Source: an uncultured Oscillospiraceae bacterium
GTDB lineage: Bacteria > Bacillota > Clostridia > Oscillospirales > Oscillospiraceae
DNA: 64,000 nucleotides
Assembly: GCA_910579775.1 (NCBI GenBank)
Contig: CAJTUE010000002.1
Coordinates: 124,001 to 188,000 of the forward strand
Reading direction: 5' to 3'
A program made the position numbers and the translations under genes. Positions 17,119-25,431 of the stretch are shown here, piece after piece (within the stretch, counting starts at the first letter, position 1; every line of letters begins with the position of its first letter). Under the pieces are notes generated by a model. It saw nothing but the letters and a program-made list of their open reading frames with translations, was not told the DNA's origin and made no database searches.

Positions 17119-18308
17119 TACGAGAAGTCAAAAAACAGGATAACGAGCCGCCCAAAAAGCGGCACCCCCATCTGCTGGTGCGCTTGACCGCTTTTATAGT
17201 GACCTTAGCGCTGGCCTGCGGTGCCGTCTTTTTGGTGGTCAACCGCGACAAGCTGAACTTTGACGCCCTGCGCCGCTGGTTCACCTACCGCACCTTGGCC
17301 AAATCGGACGCCGGCGTGGGCGAGAGCTTCCCCTACCAGGGCGGCCAGTCCCTCACCCTTACTGTCTGCGGCGGAGACCTGCTGGCGGTCTCCCAAACGG
17401 GCATTCGCCTTTACAGCCCCGGCGGCGTGGCCTATGTGGAGGATATCGTCACCATGACCCACCCGGTCTGTCAGGTAAGTAAGGACACCGCCGTGGTCTA
17501 CGACGCCGGAGGCACCTTTTTGGCGGTCTACCGGGACCGCGCCCGTGTCTTTACGTTAGAGGACGACAATACCATTCTCAGCGCCCGGCTTGGGGCCAAC
17601 GGGTCCCTGGCCGTAGTCACCCGCTCCAGCGGCTATAAGGGCGTGGTCACGGTTTACAACAGCAAGTTACGCCCTCTGCTGGACCTGAATCTTTCCTCCG
17701 CCTTTGCCTTGGACGCCGTTCCCTCTCCCGATGGCCGTGAACTTTTGGTGGTCACCGCCGGGCAGCAGGAGCACCTGTTCAACTGCACTCTGGCCCGGTA
17801 CACCATCTCCGATCTGGACCTGAATGACCCCACCCCATCCGCCACCTGGTCTCTGGGCAACCGCCTCCCGCTGGACGTGGTGTGGGACGCTGGCGGGATC
17901 CGTGTCATGGCGGAATACGCCGCCATGGCCGCTGACGGCAACTTACAGGAAACCGGCGCGACAGACTGGTCGGACCGCTTTTTGAAGCGCTACTCCCTGG
18001 GCTGCTCAGATGCGTTCGTTATCCTCACCGGGAAATATCAGGCAGGCAGTCAAACCTCCCTGGAATTGCTTGACCGCTCCTGCGCCCCGCTCGGCTCTCT
18101 GGACAGTGGCCGTCCTATCCTTGACATCAGCGCCGCCGGAAAGTATATCGCCGTGCTCACCGCCCAGCAGCTGGACATTTACACCCGGGACCTGACCCTC
18201 TATTCCACTGCGGAGAATACCTCCAGCGCCTCCCACGTAGTTCTGTTAGAGGACGGCTCCGCGTTTTTGACTACCCAGGACACCGCCTGGCTCCAGCTTC
18301 CCAACTGA
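17115..18308 (+). CDS. DUF5711-type membrane-anchored beta-propeller-like protein
   Basis: Not functionally characterised as far as I know. The 397-residue protein has a short basic cytoplasmic N-terminus, one membrane helix (about residues 22-43) and an extracytoplasmic domain of repeated beta-strand units such as GGDLLAVSQTGIRLYSPGG and AAGKYIAVLTAQQLDIYTRD, suggesting a propeller. It resembles DUF5711 proteins of Clostridia. It is coupled to truA by a 4-bp overlap and is followed by cvpA, so it may belong to a cell-envelope function, but this is inference. Confidence 0.72.
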   Translation: MIREVKKQDNEPPKKRHPHLLVRLTAFIVTLALACGAVFLVVNRDKLNFDALRRWFTYRTLAKSDAGVGESFPYQGGQSLTLTVCGGDLLAVSQTGIRLYSPGGVAYVEDIVTMTHPVCQVSKDTAVVYDAGGTFLAVYRDRARVFTLEDDNTILSARLGANGSLAVVTRSSGYKGVVTVYNSKLRPLLDLNLSSAFALDAVPSPDGRELLVVTAGQQEHLFNCTLARYTISDLDLNDPTPSATWSLGNRLPLDVVWDAGGIRVMAEYAAMAADGNLQETGATDWSDRFLKRYSLGCSDAFVILTGKYQAGSQTSLELLDRSCAPLGSLDSGRPILDISAAGKYIAVLTAQQLDIYTRDLTLYSTAENTSSASHVVLLEDGSAFLTTQDTAWLQLPN

Positions 18309-18333
18309 ATTTTGATTTTAGGAGGTCCTTGCT

Positions 18334-19017
18334 ATGCTTCCCATTGTCTACGATCTGATCATTCTGGCGGTCCTGGGCTTTTTCCTCTGGCGGGGCTGGC
18401 GCAAGGGATTGATCCTCTCCCTGTGCGGCCTGGTGGTGGTGATCCTCTCCCTGATTGGGGCGAACTTTATTGCCGACACTGCCGCTCCCCCTGTCGCCAA
18501 GGCCCTTCAGCCCAAGCTGGCCGCGGTCATTGAGGAAAACGTAAACGATTACATGACGACCCACTATGACGATCTTGACCCCGTCTCCCCTTTTGATGCT
18601 CTGCGTAAAATGGGTGGGATCTATGCCTGGTGCGCCGACTCCGTGGAGGATACGGTGAGCAAGATCGGCCGCGACCTCGATCTTTCCGAAATGTTCTCCA
18701 TCGCCGCCAACCGGGTGGCCGAGCGGCTGGCCCACCGCATTCTCTTCGCCATAGCCTTTGTGGTGCTGTTCGTGCTGTTGACCCTGCTGCTCCACGCCCT
18801 GGACCTGGTGGCTAAGCTCCCCGGCCTCCATTTTTGCAACGGTCTGGGCGGCGGGCTCATCGGCCTTGTGAAGGGAATACTGGTGCTCTTCGTGGTGGTC
18901 ACCGTTCTGGGTATCTCCTCGCGCAGTCTGTTCTCCCCCGAGGTGGTGGAAAAGACCTACCTCTGTAAGCTGCTGGTGGAGTTCAACCCGGTCCTTTCCC
19001 TGTTCCCTCCTGCCTGA
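18334..19017 (+). CDS. CvpA-family membrane protein
   Basis: 227 residues with an N-terminal pair of membrane helices (about 5-22 and 28-45, with GWRKGLILSLCG between), a soluble segment (50-125) and two more helices (about 130-150 and 170-190). The pattern matches the colicin V production family, which affects envelope function in other bacteria. The RBS AGGAGG lies nine bases before the ATG. Last gene of the operon that starts at 12956. Confidence 0.82.
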   Translation: MLPIVYDLIILAVLGFFLWRGWRKGLILSLCGLVVVILSLIGANFIADTAAPPVAKALQPKLAAVIEENVNDYMTTHYDDLDPVSPFDALRKMGGIYAWCADSVEDTVSKIGRDLDLSEMFSIAANRVAERLAHRILFAIAFVVLFVLLTLLLHALDLVAKLPGLHFCNGLGGGLIGLVKGILVLFVVVTVLGISSRSLFSPEVVEKTYLCKLLVEFNPVLSLFPPA

Positions 19018-19171
19018 CGTAACCAAAACCCGCCATTTCTCCCGTTGAGGGAACAATTTGGCCGGCCACATAGTCTAAGCATTTAACAATGTGTTCACAA
19101 ATATGTGCTACACTCGCCCCAAGTGATTTCAATCCCGCCAAGTAAGCGCGGTCACCGCAAGGAGAAAAGCC

Positions 19172-21616
19172 ATGCAGCCTACTCTGTGTTCCCGATGCCA
19201 CAAGAATCCCGCTGTGGTATTCATTACAAAAATCGAAAACGGTGAGACCAAAAACGAGGGTCTTTGCCTCAAGTGCGCCAAGGAGCTTCACATCGGTCCT
19301 GTGGAGGACATGATGAAGAAGATGGGCATTACCGAGGAGGATCTGGACGGCATCACCACCGAAATGCTTTCCGCCTTTGGTGGAGCTGAAGGCTTTGAGG
19401 GTCTTATGCCCCAAAGCGAGGATGAGGATGACGAGGACGAGGAAAGCGGGCGCACGGCCACCTTCCCCTTCCTCAACAAGCTTTTTGGCGGCGCCGCTCC
19501 CACCGACAGCGCTCCCAAGGGCGAGGACAAGGACGAGTCCGGCCCCGCCGAACAGCGCGGCGGCACCCGCGCCAAGAGCGAGCGCTCTCCCAAGCGGAAG
19601 TTTTTGGAGAATTACTGCATCTCCCTCACCCAAAAGGCCGCCGACGGCAAGCTGGACCGCCTGATCGGCCGGGAGTCGGAGTTGAGCCGCACCATCCAGA
19701 TCCTCAACCGCCGCCAGAAGAACAACCCCTGCCTCATCGGTGAGCCGGGCGTGGGAAAGACCGCCATTGCCGAGGGGCTTGCCATGCGCATCCATAACAA
19801 GGAGGTCCCCTACAAGCTGTTGGACAAGGAGGTCTATCTCTTGGACCTCACCGCCCTGGTGGCGGGCACCCAGTTCCGGGGCCAGTTTGAGAGCCGCATG
19901 AAGGGCCTTATTGAAGAGATCCGCAAACTGGGCAACATCATTCTGGTCATCGACGAGGTCCACAACCTGGTGGGCGCGGGAGACGCCGAGGGCTCTATGA
20001 ACGCCGCCAACATCCTCAAGCCCGCCTTGAGCCGTGGCGAGATCCAGGTCATCGGCGCGACCACGCTGACCGAATACCGCAAGTACATTGAAAAGGACTC
20101 CGCCTTGGAGCGCCGTTTCCAGCCTGTGATGGTGGATGAGCCCTCTGTGGAGGACACCGTGGAGATCATCAAGGGCATTGCCCCCTACTATGAGACCTTC
20201 CACAAAGTACGCATCTCCCCGGAAATGGCCCGTCTGGCCGTCACCATGTCCGAGCGTTACATCACCGACCGCTTCCTTCCCGACAAGGCCATCGACCTCA
20301 TCGACGAGGCGTGCTCTGATGTGAACCTCCACAACAAGGCTCTGGCCCGTACCACCGCCATTGAAAAGGAGCTGGCCGACATCGCCAAGGAGCGGGAGGT
20401 CATTCTGGCCTCCGCCAACAAGGCCCGCACGGCCCCGCCCGCGCCGTCCGGCGACGCCGCGGCTTCCGCCACCGACCGCGCGGTAGGCACCGCCGTGGCT
20501 GTGGCGGAGCCTACCTCCGACGAAATGGACCAGCGGGCCTATCAGCGCATGGCGGAGCTTCGAAGCATCGAGGTGCGGCTGAACGAGGAAAAGGCCGCTC
20601 TGGAGCCCAGTCTTACCCCTCCCCTCACCGCCGAGCATCTGGCCCGGGTCATTGAGCTTTGGACCAAGATCCCCGCCAGCCAAATTCAAGAGCAGGAGTA
20701 TCAGCGTCTGGCCCAGCTGGAGGACCGCCTGAAGGCCCATATTATCGGTCAAGATGAAGCGGTCCATGCGGTTGCCAACGCCGTCCGCCGGGGCCGGGTG
20801 GGCATTTCCCCCAAGAAAAAGCCGGTTTCCTTTATCTTCGTAGGCTCCACCGGCGTGGGAAAGACTGAGCTGGTCAAGCAGCTGGCCGCCGACCTCTTCA
20901 ACACCCCCGACAGCCTCATCCGTCTGGATATGTCCGAGTTTATGGAGAAACACTCCGTCTCCCGCATTGTGGGCTCTCCCCCCGGCTATGTGGGCTATGA
21001 CGACGCGGGCCAGCTCACAGAGAAGGTCCGCCGCAAGCCCTATTGCGTCATCCTCTTTGACGAGATCGAGAAGGCCCACCCCGACGTGATGAATATCCTC
21101 CTGCAGATCCTGGACGACGGCCGCATCACCGACGCTCACGGCAAGGTGGTCAACTTTGAAAACACCGTCATTGTGATGACCTCCAACGCGGGCAGCAGCA
21201 ACAAGGCCTCCGGCTCGGTGGGCTTCGGCCACACCGCCAGCCAGCAGGGCAAGGACCGGGCCATGAAGGCGCTGGAGGACTTTCTCCGCCCCGAGTTTTT
21301 GAACCGCGTGGACGAGATCGTCTACTTCAACCAGCTCTCCAAGGAGAACTTCAAGGATATCTGCGAGCTGATGCTCAAGGAACTGCGGGAGGTCATGGTG
21401 AGCAAGGGCATCACCTTCACCTGCGGCGAGGACGTGACCGACTACCTGGTCAACAAGTCCTACTCCGCCGTCTACGGCGCGCGCAATCTCCGCCGCCTGA
21501 TCCAAAAAGAGCTGGAGGACCCCATCGCCACCCGGCTCATCGACAGCTATGTCAAACCCATTACCTCCCTCACCGCCACCGCCGACGACAATGGCATCAC
21601 CGTGGTGGGCGTGTGA
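19172..21616 (+). CDS. Clp-family AAA+ ATPase with McsA-like zinc finger
   Basis: Unfoldase with two AAA+ modules, 814 residues. Instead of the usual Clp N-terminal repeat domain it begins with a four-cysteine finger (C6, C9, C32, C35) like that of the ClpC adaptor McsA, then an acidic linker (85-140). Module 1 has Walker A GEPGVGKT (190-197) and VIDEVHNLVGAG; module 2 has GSTGVGKT near 557 and FDEIEKAHPDV. A coiled-coil M-domain-like segment lies between. It probably feeds ClpP. No CtsR or CIRCE site was found upstream (19018-19171). It ends at a strong terminator. Confidence 0.88.
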   Translation: MQPTLCSRCHKNPAVVFITKIENGETKNEGLCLKCAKELHIGPVEDMMKKMGITEEDLDGITTEMLSAFGGAEGFEGLMPQSEDEDDEDEESGRTATFPFLNKLFGGAAPTDSAPKGEDKDESGPAEQRGGTRAKSERSPKRKFLENYCISLTQKAADGKLDRLIGRESELSRTIQILNRRQKNNPCLIGEPGVGKTAIAEGLAMRIHNKEVPYKLLDKEVYLLDLTALVAGTQFRGQFESRMKGLIEEIRKLGNIILVIDEVHNLVGAGDAEGSMNAANILKPALSRGEIQVIGATTLTEYRKYIEKDSALERRFQPVMVDEPSVEDTVEIIKGIAPYYETFHKVRISPEMARLAVTMSERYITDRFLPDKAIDLIDEACSDVNLHNKALARTTAIEKELADIAKEREVILASANKARTAPPAPSGDAAASATDRAVGTAVAVAEPTSDEMDQRAYQRMAELRSIEVRLNEEKAALEPSLTPPLTAEHLARVIELWTKIPASQIQEQEYQRLAQLEDRLKAHIIGQDEAVHAVANAVRRGRVGISPKKKPVSFIFVGSTGVGKTELVKQLAADLFNTPDSLIRLDMSEFMEKHSVSRIVGSPPGYVGYDDAGQLTEKVRRKPYCVILFDEIEKAHPDVMNILLQILDDGRITDAHGKVVNFENTVIVMTSNAGSSNKASGSVGFGHTASQQGKDRAMKALEDFLRPEFLNRVDEIVYFNQLSKENFKDICELMLKELREVMVSKGITFTCGEDVTDYLVNKSYSAVYGARNLRRLIQKELEDPIATRLIDSYVKPITSLTATADDNGITVVGV

Positions 21617-21633
21617 TCCAAGCAAGCCAAATG

Positions 21634-21668
21634 AAAAGAGACTGACGGAGCTTCCGTCAGTCTCTTTT
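21634..21668. terminator. Bidirectional terminator between clp and tyrA
   Basis: A 16-base perfect stem (21634-21649 with 21653-21668) and a three-base GCT loop, with T runs on both strands. It can end both converging transcripts. Confidence 0.9.
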
Positions 21669-21672
21669 TATG

Positions 21673-22554
21673 CTAGCCCTCCGGTTTGTAGCTGTCTCCG
21701 CGGGGCGGGCCTTCCAGGTTCATTTGGCGCTTGCGAGAGGCAGAGTGCTCCAGCTTAGCCGCCAGCGCCTCCCGGTCGCCGCACTCAATGGCCTCCCGGT
21801 AGGCGCGCAGGTTGTTCTCCAGGGTCTGGATGACCCTGCACAGGGCTGGGGCGTTGAGGGAGAAAAGCTCCGTCCACAAGGGCACGTCCAGGGCCGCCAC
21901 CCGTGTGCAATCCCGAAAGGAGCCGCCCTCGAAGCCCTTGCAGTCAAAGAGGTCCGGGTCGTCGCACACCGCCGCCGCCATCACGTGCATCACCTGACTG
22001 GTGTAGGCGATGATGGCGTCGTGCTGCTCCGGCGTGGCAGTGACCACATCCCGGAAACCCATGTACTCCCCCATCCGCTTCATCAGCTCCAGGTGCTCGG
22101 TGGTATTCCCCGGCTGAGGCGTTATGATGAAGTGGGCGTTTCGGAAGAGGCTCCCCTCGGCGTGGGCAATGCCGGAAACCTCCTTCCCCGCCATGGGATG
22201 GCAGCCAATGAAATCCACCGAGGGCGGCAGACGCTTTGCGCCGTCCACAATGGCCGTCTTCACGCCACATACATCGGTGACCAAACTGCCCGGCTTAAAA
22301 TCGCCCAGATAGGCCGCCAAAAAATCCAAGATCCCCTGAGGCGGCAGACAGAGCCAGGTCACGTCTGCCCTGCTCAGGACTTCCTTGACCTCTGTGGTGG
22401 CGGTATCACCCACCCCGTGGACGTTGGCGTAGTCCACCGTCTCCCGCCGCCGGGCCACGCCGACGATTTGATAGTCCTCAAAGCCCCGCAGGGCCATCGC
22501 CAGTGATCCACCGATCAGTCCCAGCCCTACGACCGCAATGGTTTTCCGCTCCAT
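21673..22554 (-). CDS. tyrA: Prephenate dehydrogenase
   Basis: Oxidises prephenate to 4-hydroxyphenylpyruvate, the last committed step to tyrosine. The N-terminal Rossmann motif GLGLIGGS is at residues 10-17, and the catalytic-region block FIGCHPMAGKEVSG is near 114-127. 293 residues, with no ACT or chorismate mutase domain. It is the second gene of an aroF-tyrA operon (two-base gap) controlled by a tyrosine-rich leader peptide, which fits product-level control by tyrosine. Confidence 0.94.
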   Translation of the reverse strand: MERKTIAVVGLGLIGGSLAMALRGFEDYQIVGVARRRETVDYANVHGVGDTATTEVKEVLSRADVTWLCLPPQGILDFLAAYLGDFKPGSLVTDVCGVKTAIVDGAKRLPPSVDFIGCHPMAGKEVSGIAHAEGSLFRNAHFIITPQPGNTTEHLELMKRMGEYMGFRDVVTATPEQHDAIIAYTSQVMHVMAAAVCDDPDLFDCKGFEGGSFRDCTRVAALDVPLWTELFSLNAPALCRVIQTLENNLRAYREAIECGDREALAAKLEHSASRKRQMNLEGPPRGDSYKPEG

Positions 22555-22556
22555 GG

Positions 22557-23573
22557 TCAGATTTCCCGCCCCACACAGGCCGCCACGGCGGCCAGCTTGG
22601 GCATCAGCGCTTCAAACTGCTGGGGCGTAATGGACTGGGCTCCGTCGCACAGTGCGTTCTTGGGGTCATTGTGTACCTCGATGATGAGACCGTCCGCTCC
22701 GGCGGTGACCGCCGCCATGGCCATGCGCTCCACCATCCAGGCCTTGCCGCAGGCATGAGAAGGGTCCACCACCACCGGCAGATGGGAAAGCTGCTTCACC
22801 GCAAGTACGGCGGACAGGTCTAAGGTATTGCGGGTGTAGGTCTCGAATGTGCGGATCCCCCGCTCACAGAGGATCACGTTCTTGTTGCCCTCCGCCATGA
22901 TATATTCCGCGCTCATGAGCCATTCCTCAATGGTGGAGGAAAGCCCCCGCTTGAGCAAAATGGGCTTCTTGCTCCGACCAACCTTCTTCAAAAGGTCAAA
23001 GTTCTGCATATTGCGCGCGCCGATCTGGATCACATCCACGCACTCCTCAAAGAAGGGCAATTGGTCGGCGCTCATCAACTCGGTAACGATGGGCATCCCC
23101 GTCTTCTCCCGGGCCTCCATCAGCAGGCGGACACCCTCCACCCCCATCCCCTGGAAGGAATAGGGAGAGGTGCGGGGCTTATAGGCGCCGCCCCGCATAG
23201 CCACCGCGCCGCTCTCCTTCACGGCCTGTGCCACTGCTACGATCTGCGCCTCGCTCTCCACCGAGCATGGGCCCGCGATCACAGCCAGTTTTTTCCCTCC
23301 CACGGTAACGCCCCGTCCCATGTCGATGACGGAGTCGTCGGGGTGATACTTGCGGTTTGCGGCCTTGAAGGGTTCGCTGACCCGCATGACCCGTTCCACG
23401 CCGGGCAGCTGGCTGAGGTATTCCTCATCCAGCTTGGCGGAGTTGCCCTCCGCGCCTAAAATGGTGGTCTCGCTGCCCTTGGACACCATGACCTTGACCC
23501 CGCCCGTCTCCATGGCGGCGATGGCCTCCTGCAGCTGCTCCTGGGTAAACTTAGACTTCATGATCAAAACCAT
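22557..23573 (-). CDS. aroF: DAHP synthase (3-deoxy-7-phosphoheptulonate synthase)
   Basis: First enzyme of the shikimate pathway, joining PEP and erythrose 4-phosphate. It is the short Gram-positive/KDO8P-synthase-like type: an N-terminal ferredoxin-like regulatory domain (about residues 1-70), then the barrel with VIAGPCSVES near 84-93, RGGAYKPRTSPYSFQG, and VDPSHACGK near 280-288. The ATG at 23573 follows AAGGAAGG; the frame upstream of it belongs to the leader. The N-terminal domain usually mediates feedback inhibition. Confidence 0.93.
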   Translation of the reverse strand: MVLIMKSKFTQEQLQEAIAAMETGGVKVMVSKGSETTILGAEGNSAKLDEEYLSQLPGVERVMRVSEPFKAANRKYHPDDSVIDMGRGVTVGGKKLAVIAGPCSVESEAQIVAVAQAVKESGAVAMRGGAYKPRTSPYSFQGMGVEGVRLLMEAREKTGMPIVTELMSADQLPFFEECVDVIQIGARNMQNFDLLKKVGRSKKPILLKRGLSSTIEEWLMSAEYIMAEGNKNVILCERGIRTFETYTRNTLDLSAVLAVKQLSHLPVVVDPSHACGKAWMVERMAMAAVTAGADGLIIEVHNDPKNALCDGAQSITPQQFEALMPKLAAVAACVGREI

Positions 23574-23604
23574 GCTTTTTCCCTTCCTTTCTAAAAATAG
23601 CAAA

Positions 23605-23640
23605 GAAAAAAGGAGCCGTCCCACTCAGGGCCGTCTCCTT
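23605..23640 (-). terminator. Attenuator hairpin in the aroF-tyrA leader
   Basis: GGAGACGGCCC and GGGACGGCTCC (within 23610-23640) pair around a TGAGT loop with nine of eleven pairs, and six T follow on the minus strand. It lies 26 bases after the leader-peptide stop and before the aroF ribosome site, so it must be bypassed for expression. UCCUGC in leader codons 22-23 (23672-23677) can pair with GCAAGGA (23636-23642) on its 5' arm with one bulged A, a possible antiterminator. Confidence 0.75.
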
Positions 23641-23665
23641 GCCAGCGCGCTTGGCGTTTCGACAG

Positions 23666-23740
23666 TCACGAGCAGGACAAATTGCCGCTATCATAATAAT
23701 AGCGGTAATACCCATACTCATAGCCACGTCGAGCTGCCAT
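23666..23740 (-). CDS. Tyrosine-rich leader peptide of aroF-tyrA
   Basis: A 24-codon ORF with an ideal ribosome site (AAAGGAGG, seven bases before the ATG at 23740). Residues 7-16 read YEYGYYRYYY: seven tyrosine codons in ten. It sits between a good promoter and a terminator hairpin ahead of the tyrosine-pathway genes. Seen: ORF, ribosome site, codon cluster and terminator. Inferred: ribosomes stalled at Tyr codons when charged tRNA-Tyr is scarce prevent the terminator, as in classical amino-acid attenuators. Firmicutes more often use T-box RNAs for this; no T-box motif is present. Confidence 0.8.
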   Translation of the reverse strand: MAARRGYEYGYYRYYYDSGNLSCS

Positions 23741-23770
23741 GTCAGCGCCTCCTTTTTCAAGGTTGGTTAT

Positions 23771-23799
23771 ACTTTAGCACTTTTTGTTGTTAAAGTCAA
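23771..23799 (-). promoter_or_regulatory. Promoter of the leader peptide-aroF-tyrA operon
   Basis: On the minus strand: TTGACT (23794-23799), 17 bases, TAAAGT (23771-23776). The leader ATG is about 30 bases downstream. Confidence 0.75.
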
Positions 23800-23810
23800 C
23801 CCCTAATTTT

Positions 23811-23841
23811 CAAAACAGAGGCGGCCCCCTCCGGGGCCGCC
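23811..23841 (-). terminator. Terminator after the cysteine desulfurase-like gene
   Basis: Nine-base GC stem GGCGGCCCC (23820-23828 with 23833-23841), then CTCTGTTTTG on the minus strand. Confidence 0.75.
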
Positions 23842-23860
23842 CCATCCTCGCTCTGACCGC

Positions 23861-24994
23861 TTAAACACCCTTGCGGATCATGGTCTCCAGCAGCTCGGCA
23901 AACCGGTCTACCTCTTTGGGCGTGTTGAAGGCGGAAAAGCTGAGCCGCACCGTCCCTGTCTCCAGGGTGCCTTGCGTTCGGTGGGCCAGAGGGGAGCAAT
24001 GCACCCCAGCGCGCACCGCCGCGCCGCGCTCTCCCAGCCACTGGGCCGCTGATTCACAGTCCATGCGCGCCAGCCGGATAGAGAGCACGCCGCCCTGACG
24101 CTTCCCCAGCGGGTCGCAAAACAGCTCCACGCCGGGCAGCTGGCCCAAGGCATCTCTGGCTCGAGCCAACAGCCTGCGCTCGTGCTCCAAGATATTCTGC
24201 GGCCCTTTGGCGAACACGAACCGCAAGCCTTCCAGCAAGCCGGCCACTCCGGCAATGTTGTGGGTCCCGGCCTCCAGCCGGTCGGGCAGAAAGTCGGGCA
24301 TCTCCTGGTTGACGGAGTCGCTGCCTGTGCCACCTTGGATCAGCGGCGCGGCGGCGACATCCTTACCGCACAGCAGCAGCCCGGTCCCCTGGGGGCCGTA
24401 AAGCCCCTTGTGGCCGGGCATGGCCACGAAGGCCGCGCCCCAGCCGTCGGCGTCGATGCTCAGGCATCCGGCCCCTTGGGAGGCGTCCACGATCAGCGGG
24501 ACCTCCCGCTCCCGACACAGCGCCGCGAGCTTATCGATGGGCTGGACCATGCCAAACACGTTGGAACACTGGGTGCTGATCACGCAGGAGACATCCCCGG
24601 TCAATTCCCGCTCAAAAGAGGCCAATACAGCCTCCTGGTCAAAGAGCGGCCCGGCGGCCACCTTGATGTTGGCGTTCAGCGCCTTCAGCGGCCGGGTGAC
24701 AGCATTGTGCTCCCAGCCGGAGATCAACACCGTGTCCCCCGGCTTGACCAGGGAGCGGATGGCGGTGTTGAGAGCGTGGGTGGCGTTCATGGTGAACACC
24801 ACCCGCTCCGGCTCCGCCACCCCCAGAAGCTCCCCCGCCAGCGCGCGGCAGTCATAAGCCGTCTGGGCCGCCGCCATTGCGGGCTTGTGCCCGCCCCGGC
24901 CGGGGCTCGCGCAGGTACGGATGGCCCTGGCACAGGCCAGCGCCACCTCGGTTGGCTTTTGCAGGGTGGTGGCGGCGGCGTCAAAGTAGATCAC
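23861..24994 (-). CDS. Cysteine desulfurase-like class V aminotransferase
   Basis: PLP enzyme predicted to remove sulfur or selenium from cysteine or selenocysteine. The 377-residue protein has the PLP lysine K196 in PGHKGLYGPQGTG, the cofactor-binding VDASQGAG (169-176) and a candidate catalytic cysteine C333 in AGVHCSPLAHRT. It resembles the desulfurase subfamily found with selenium-utilisation genes rather than housekeeping IscS/SufS. GTG start, overlapping the DUF3343 stop (GTGA), so the two are coupled and probably act together. Confidence 0.83.
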   Translation of the reverse strand: MIYFDAAATTLQKPTEVALACARAIRTCASPGRGGHKPAMAAAQTAYDCRALAGELLGVAEPERVVFTMNATHALNTAIRSLVKPGDTVLISGWEHNAVTRPLKALNANIKVAAGPLFDQEAVLASFERELTGDVSCVISTQCSNVFGMVQPIDKLAALCREREVPLIVDASQGAGCLSIDADGWGAAFVAMPGHKGLYGPQGTGLLLCGKDVAAAPLIQGGTGSDSVNQEMPDFLPDRLEAGTHNIAGVAGLLEGLRFVFAKGPQNILEHERRLLARARDALGQLPGVELFCDPLGKRQGGVLSIRLARMDCESAAQWLGERGAAVRAGVHCSPLAHRTQGTLETGTVRLSFSAFNTPKEVDRFAELLETMIRKGV

Positions 24995-25245
24995 AGCCGC
25001 ACCTCCTGATAGCTTCCGTCCGCCTCCATAATAAACACCCGCTGGGGTGACAGCTCCGCACGGTTCAGCGCCACCAGCGCGTCAGGCAGGCGCCGCTGGG
25101 CGATCTTGACCCCGTGACTGCACCCCTCGCTGGCAATGGTCCTGGGGGTGCGCATGATGTGCGCGGTGATCCCGACCTTGCTCAAAACGCTGGCCGTCCG
25201 CTGGGCATAGGTCAGCGACTTGCAGATGATAAGATAGTAAACCAT
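24991..25245 (-). CDS. DUF3343 protein, putative Se/S carrier
   Basis: An 84-residue protein; the ATG at 25245 has a GGGGAG site, and the upstream extension of the frame lacks one. It has an N-terminal beta-alpha pattern and one conserved-looking cysteine (C42 in SEGCSHGVKI) in the position expected for a persulfide or perselenide carrier. DUF3343 genes commonly neighbour cysteine desulfurase-like genes in Clostridia, as here. The carrier role is a family-based inference. No selD or selA is in the window. Confidence 0.72.
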   Translation of the reverse strand: MVYYLIICKSLTYAQRTASVLSKVGITAHIMRTPRTIASEGCSHGVKIAQRRLPDALVALNRAELSPQRVFIMEADGSYQEVRL

Positions 25246-25366
25246 GTCTTTCACTCCCCTGGTCCAAGGTATGCCGCCCAACCTTTTTCTGCCACCGCCT
25301 TCCACCGTCGCCAAACTCTCCCCCCTTTCTCCCCTCCCCCCTTGTATAAGCCTACGAAAATCCCCG

Positions 25367-25381
25367 TTTGGCCTTGCCAAA
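25367..25381. promoter_or_regulatory. Palindrome TTTGGC-CTT-GCCAAA at the purE promoter
   Basis: A perfect six-base inverted repeat (25367-25372 and 25376-25381) that overlaps the whole -35 box (25374-25379). Position suggests a repressor operator; the sequence is not a Bacillus PurBox and no purine riboswitch is visible. Confidence 0.4.
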
Positions 25382-25402
25382 ATGGCCGAAATTTGGTATG
25401 GT
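25374..25402 (+). promoter_or_regulatory. Promoter of the purine operon
   Basis: TTGCCA (25374-25379), 17 bases, TATGGT (25397-25402), about 30 bases before the purE ATG at 25432. Confidence 0.55.
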
Positions 25403-25431
25403 AAGTATGAGTTTTTTTAGGAGGTGTCCTT

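Noticed and set aside
19018..19171. CtsR or CIRCE element before the clp gene
   Set aside because: No GGTCAAA direct repeat and no TTAGCACTC inverted repeat; only a short TGGCCGGCCA palindrome, which is too common in such DNA.
18983..21625. An 880-codon open frame antisense to the clp gene
   Set aside because: It mirrors the codons of a well-supported gene in GC-rich DNA and has no family motifs or ribosome site; its composition (His, Gly, Val, Leu rich) is that of an antisense shadow.
23551..23760. A 69-codon frame across the aroF leader, out of frame with the Tyr peptide
   Set aside because: It reads straight through the terminator and the aroF ribosome site and lacks its own ribosome site; the 24-codon peptide explains the region better.
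25246..25431. Purine (guanine/adenine or PRPP) riboswitch before purE
   Set aside because: No conserved loop or junction sequences and only about 30 bases between predicted promoter and ATG.
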